Assembly: GCA_963553325.1 (NCBI GenBank)
Contig: CAUVOF010000067.1
Location: 1-13,038 of the forward strand
DNA from: Cardiobacterium sp963553325
GTDB taxonomy: Bacteria; Pseudomonadota; Gammaproteobacteria; Cardiobacteriales; Cardiobacteriaceae
Length of the DNA stretch: 13,038 bases
Direction of reading: 5' to 3'
Both the position numbers and the translations under genes were made by a program. Below, piece after piece: positions 12,836-13,038 of this stretch (position 1 is the first letter of the stretch; each line of letters begins with the position of its first letter). The notes under the pieces were generated by a model. It was not told where the DNA came from, made no database searches, and saw only the letters and a list, made by a program, of their open reading frames with translations.

Positions 12836-13038
12836 TGCACCCGGCAAAAGTGCGGCGTGAAGCGGTGCGTACACTCACCGACCTGCCCAGTGTTGGCAAG
12901 GCTAACGCCGCCGATTTACAGCGCCTCGGCATTTATAGCCATCCACCGAAAGATTCAGACAAGGCACACAGCCGAAGGCTGCCGTGGAGGGTGGGTCTTG
13001 ACCCACCCGCATGCAGGGGGGGCGTGGTGGGGCAAGAC
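12835..13038 (+). pseudogene. Cdd1-like helix-hairpin-helix gene, broken by a repeat, runs off window
   Basis: The start ATG at 12835 overlaps the VOC stop. The first 33 residues, MHPAKVRREAVRTLTDLPSV followed by GKANAADLQRLGI, match the N-terminus of small 'pathogenicity locus' Cdd1-type proteins, whose helix-hairpin-helix motif (LPSVGKANAADL) suggests DNA binding. Similarity stops after codon ATT at 12931-12933. From 12934 the sequence is a TATAGC-ended repeat related to the one at 4179-4285, followed by a GGGTGGGTC palindrome. The frame stays open to the window end by chance, giving a Cys/Gly/Pro-rich tail unlike the family. The rest of the gene may lie beyond the repeat. Family members are usually about 90 residues. 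Confidence 0.6.
12934..13038. repeat. Repeat related to the 4179-4285 element, partial
   Basis: It begins TATAGCCATCCACCGAAAG and continues TTCAGACAAGGC, matching both ends of the element at 4179-4285, most closely its right end read in reverse. After about 35 bases the similarity fades. A perfect palindrome follows at 12989-13008 (GGGTGGGTC, TT, GACCCACCC). The far end is outside the window, so the size is unknown. Confidence 0.6.

Noticed and set aside
12845..12853. AAAGTGCGG as a Pasteurellaceae-type DNA uptake sequence
   Set aside because: A single copy of AAGTGCGG inside a coding start is expected by chance, and no other copies were noticed.

Overview
This window reads like a chromosomal stretch of a GC-rich, fermentative gammaproteobacterium. 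The proteins resemble E. coli homologues closely (AckA, long-form Pta, YafK/DpaA, SanA, TatA/TatB, PflA), and several small non-coding repeat families lie between them. A member of the Cardiobacteriaceae is plausible, but that is an inference I cannot test here.

Layout. Bases 1-132 hold the end of one short mobile-element remnant and a complete 112-bp one (TA duplication, GTTKACAATT ends). The second interrupts a SnoaL-like gene that also carries a frameshift (133-476). A bidirectional terminator (479-513) separates it from a long minus-strand block. In transcription order that block is: a YafK/DpaA-type L,D-transpeptidase-fold lipoprotein (8006-6741), sanA (6709-6062), a lysine-2,3-aminomutase-like radical SAM enzyme (5303-4323), pflA (4147-3404), a small cysteine-containing lipoprotein (3272-2766) and a full-length cas3 (2753-528). 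A 48-codon plus-strand ORF with its own ribosome binding site and terminator sits at 5505-5651.

At about 8.0-8.2 kb the coding strand switches. The plus-strand half carries ackA-pta (8239-11521), tatA-tatB (11673-12356), a VOC-family gene (12428-12835) and the start of a Cdd1-like helix-hairpin-helix gene, which is broken by a repeat and runs off the window.

How the genes fit together. PflA activates pyruvate formate-lyase, whose acetyl-CoA product feeds Pta and AckA to give acetate and ATP, so the window holds parts of a mixed-acid fermentation route. The L,D-transpeptidase-like protein, SanA, TatA/TatB and the small lipoprotein all concern the cell envelope. tatC is not next to tatAB.

Most notable points: a cas3 with intact nuclease and helicase motifs stands without any other cas gene or CRISPR array in view, directly behind a lipoprotein gene. 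Three kinds of small palindromic or mobile repeats punctuate the window. These are the TA-duplicating GTTKACAATT-ended elements, a roughly 107-bp TATAGC-ended palindromic element, and an exactly 35-bp hairpin present twice. Two of the three kinds have insertions that break genes, and a third insertion site lies exactly in the sanA stop codon.
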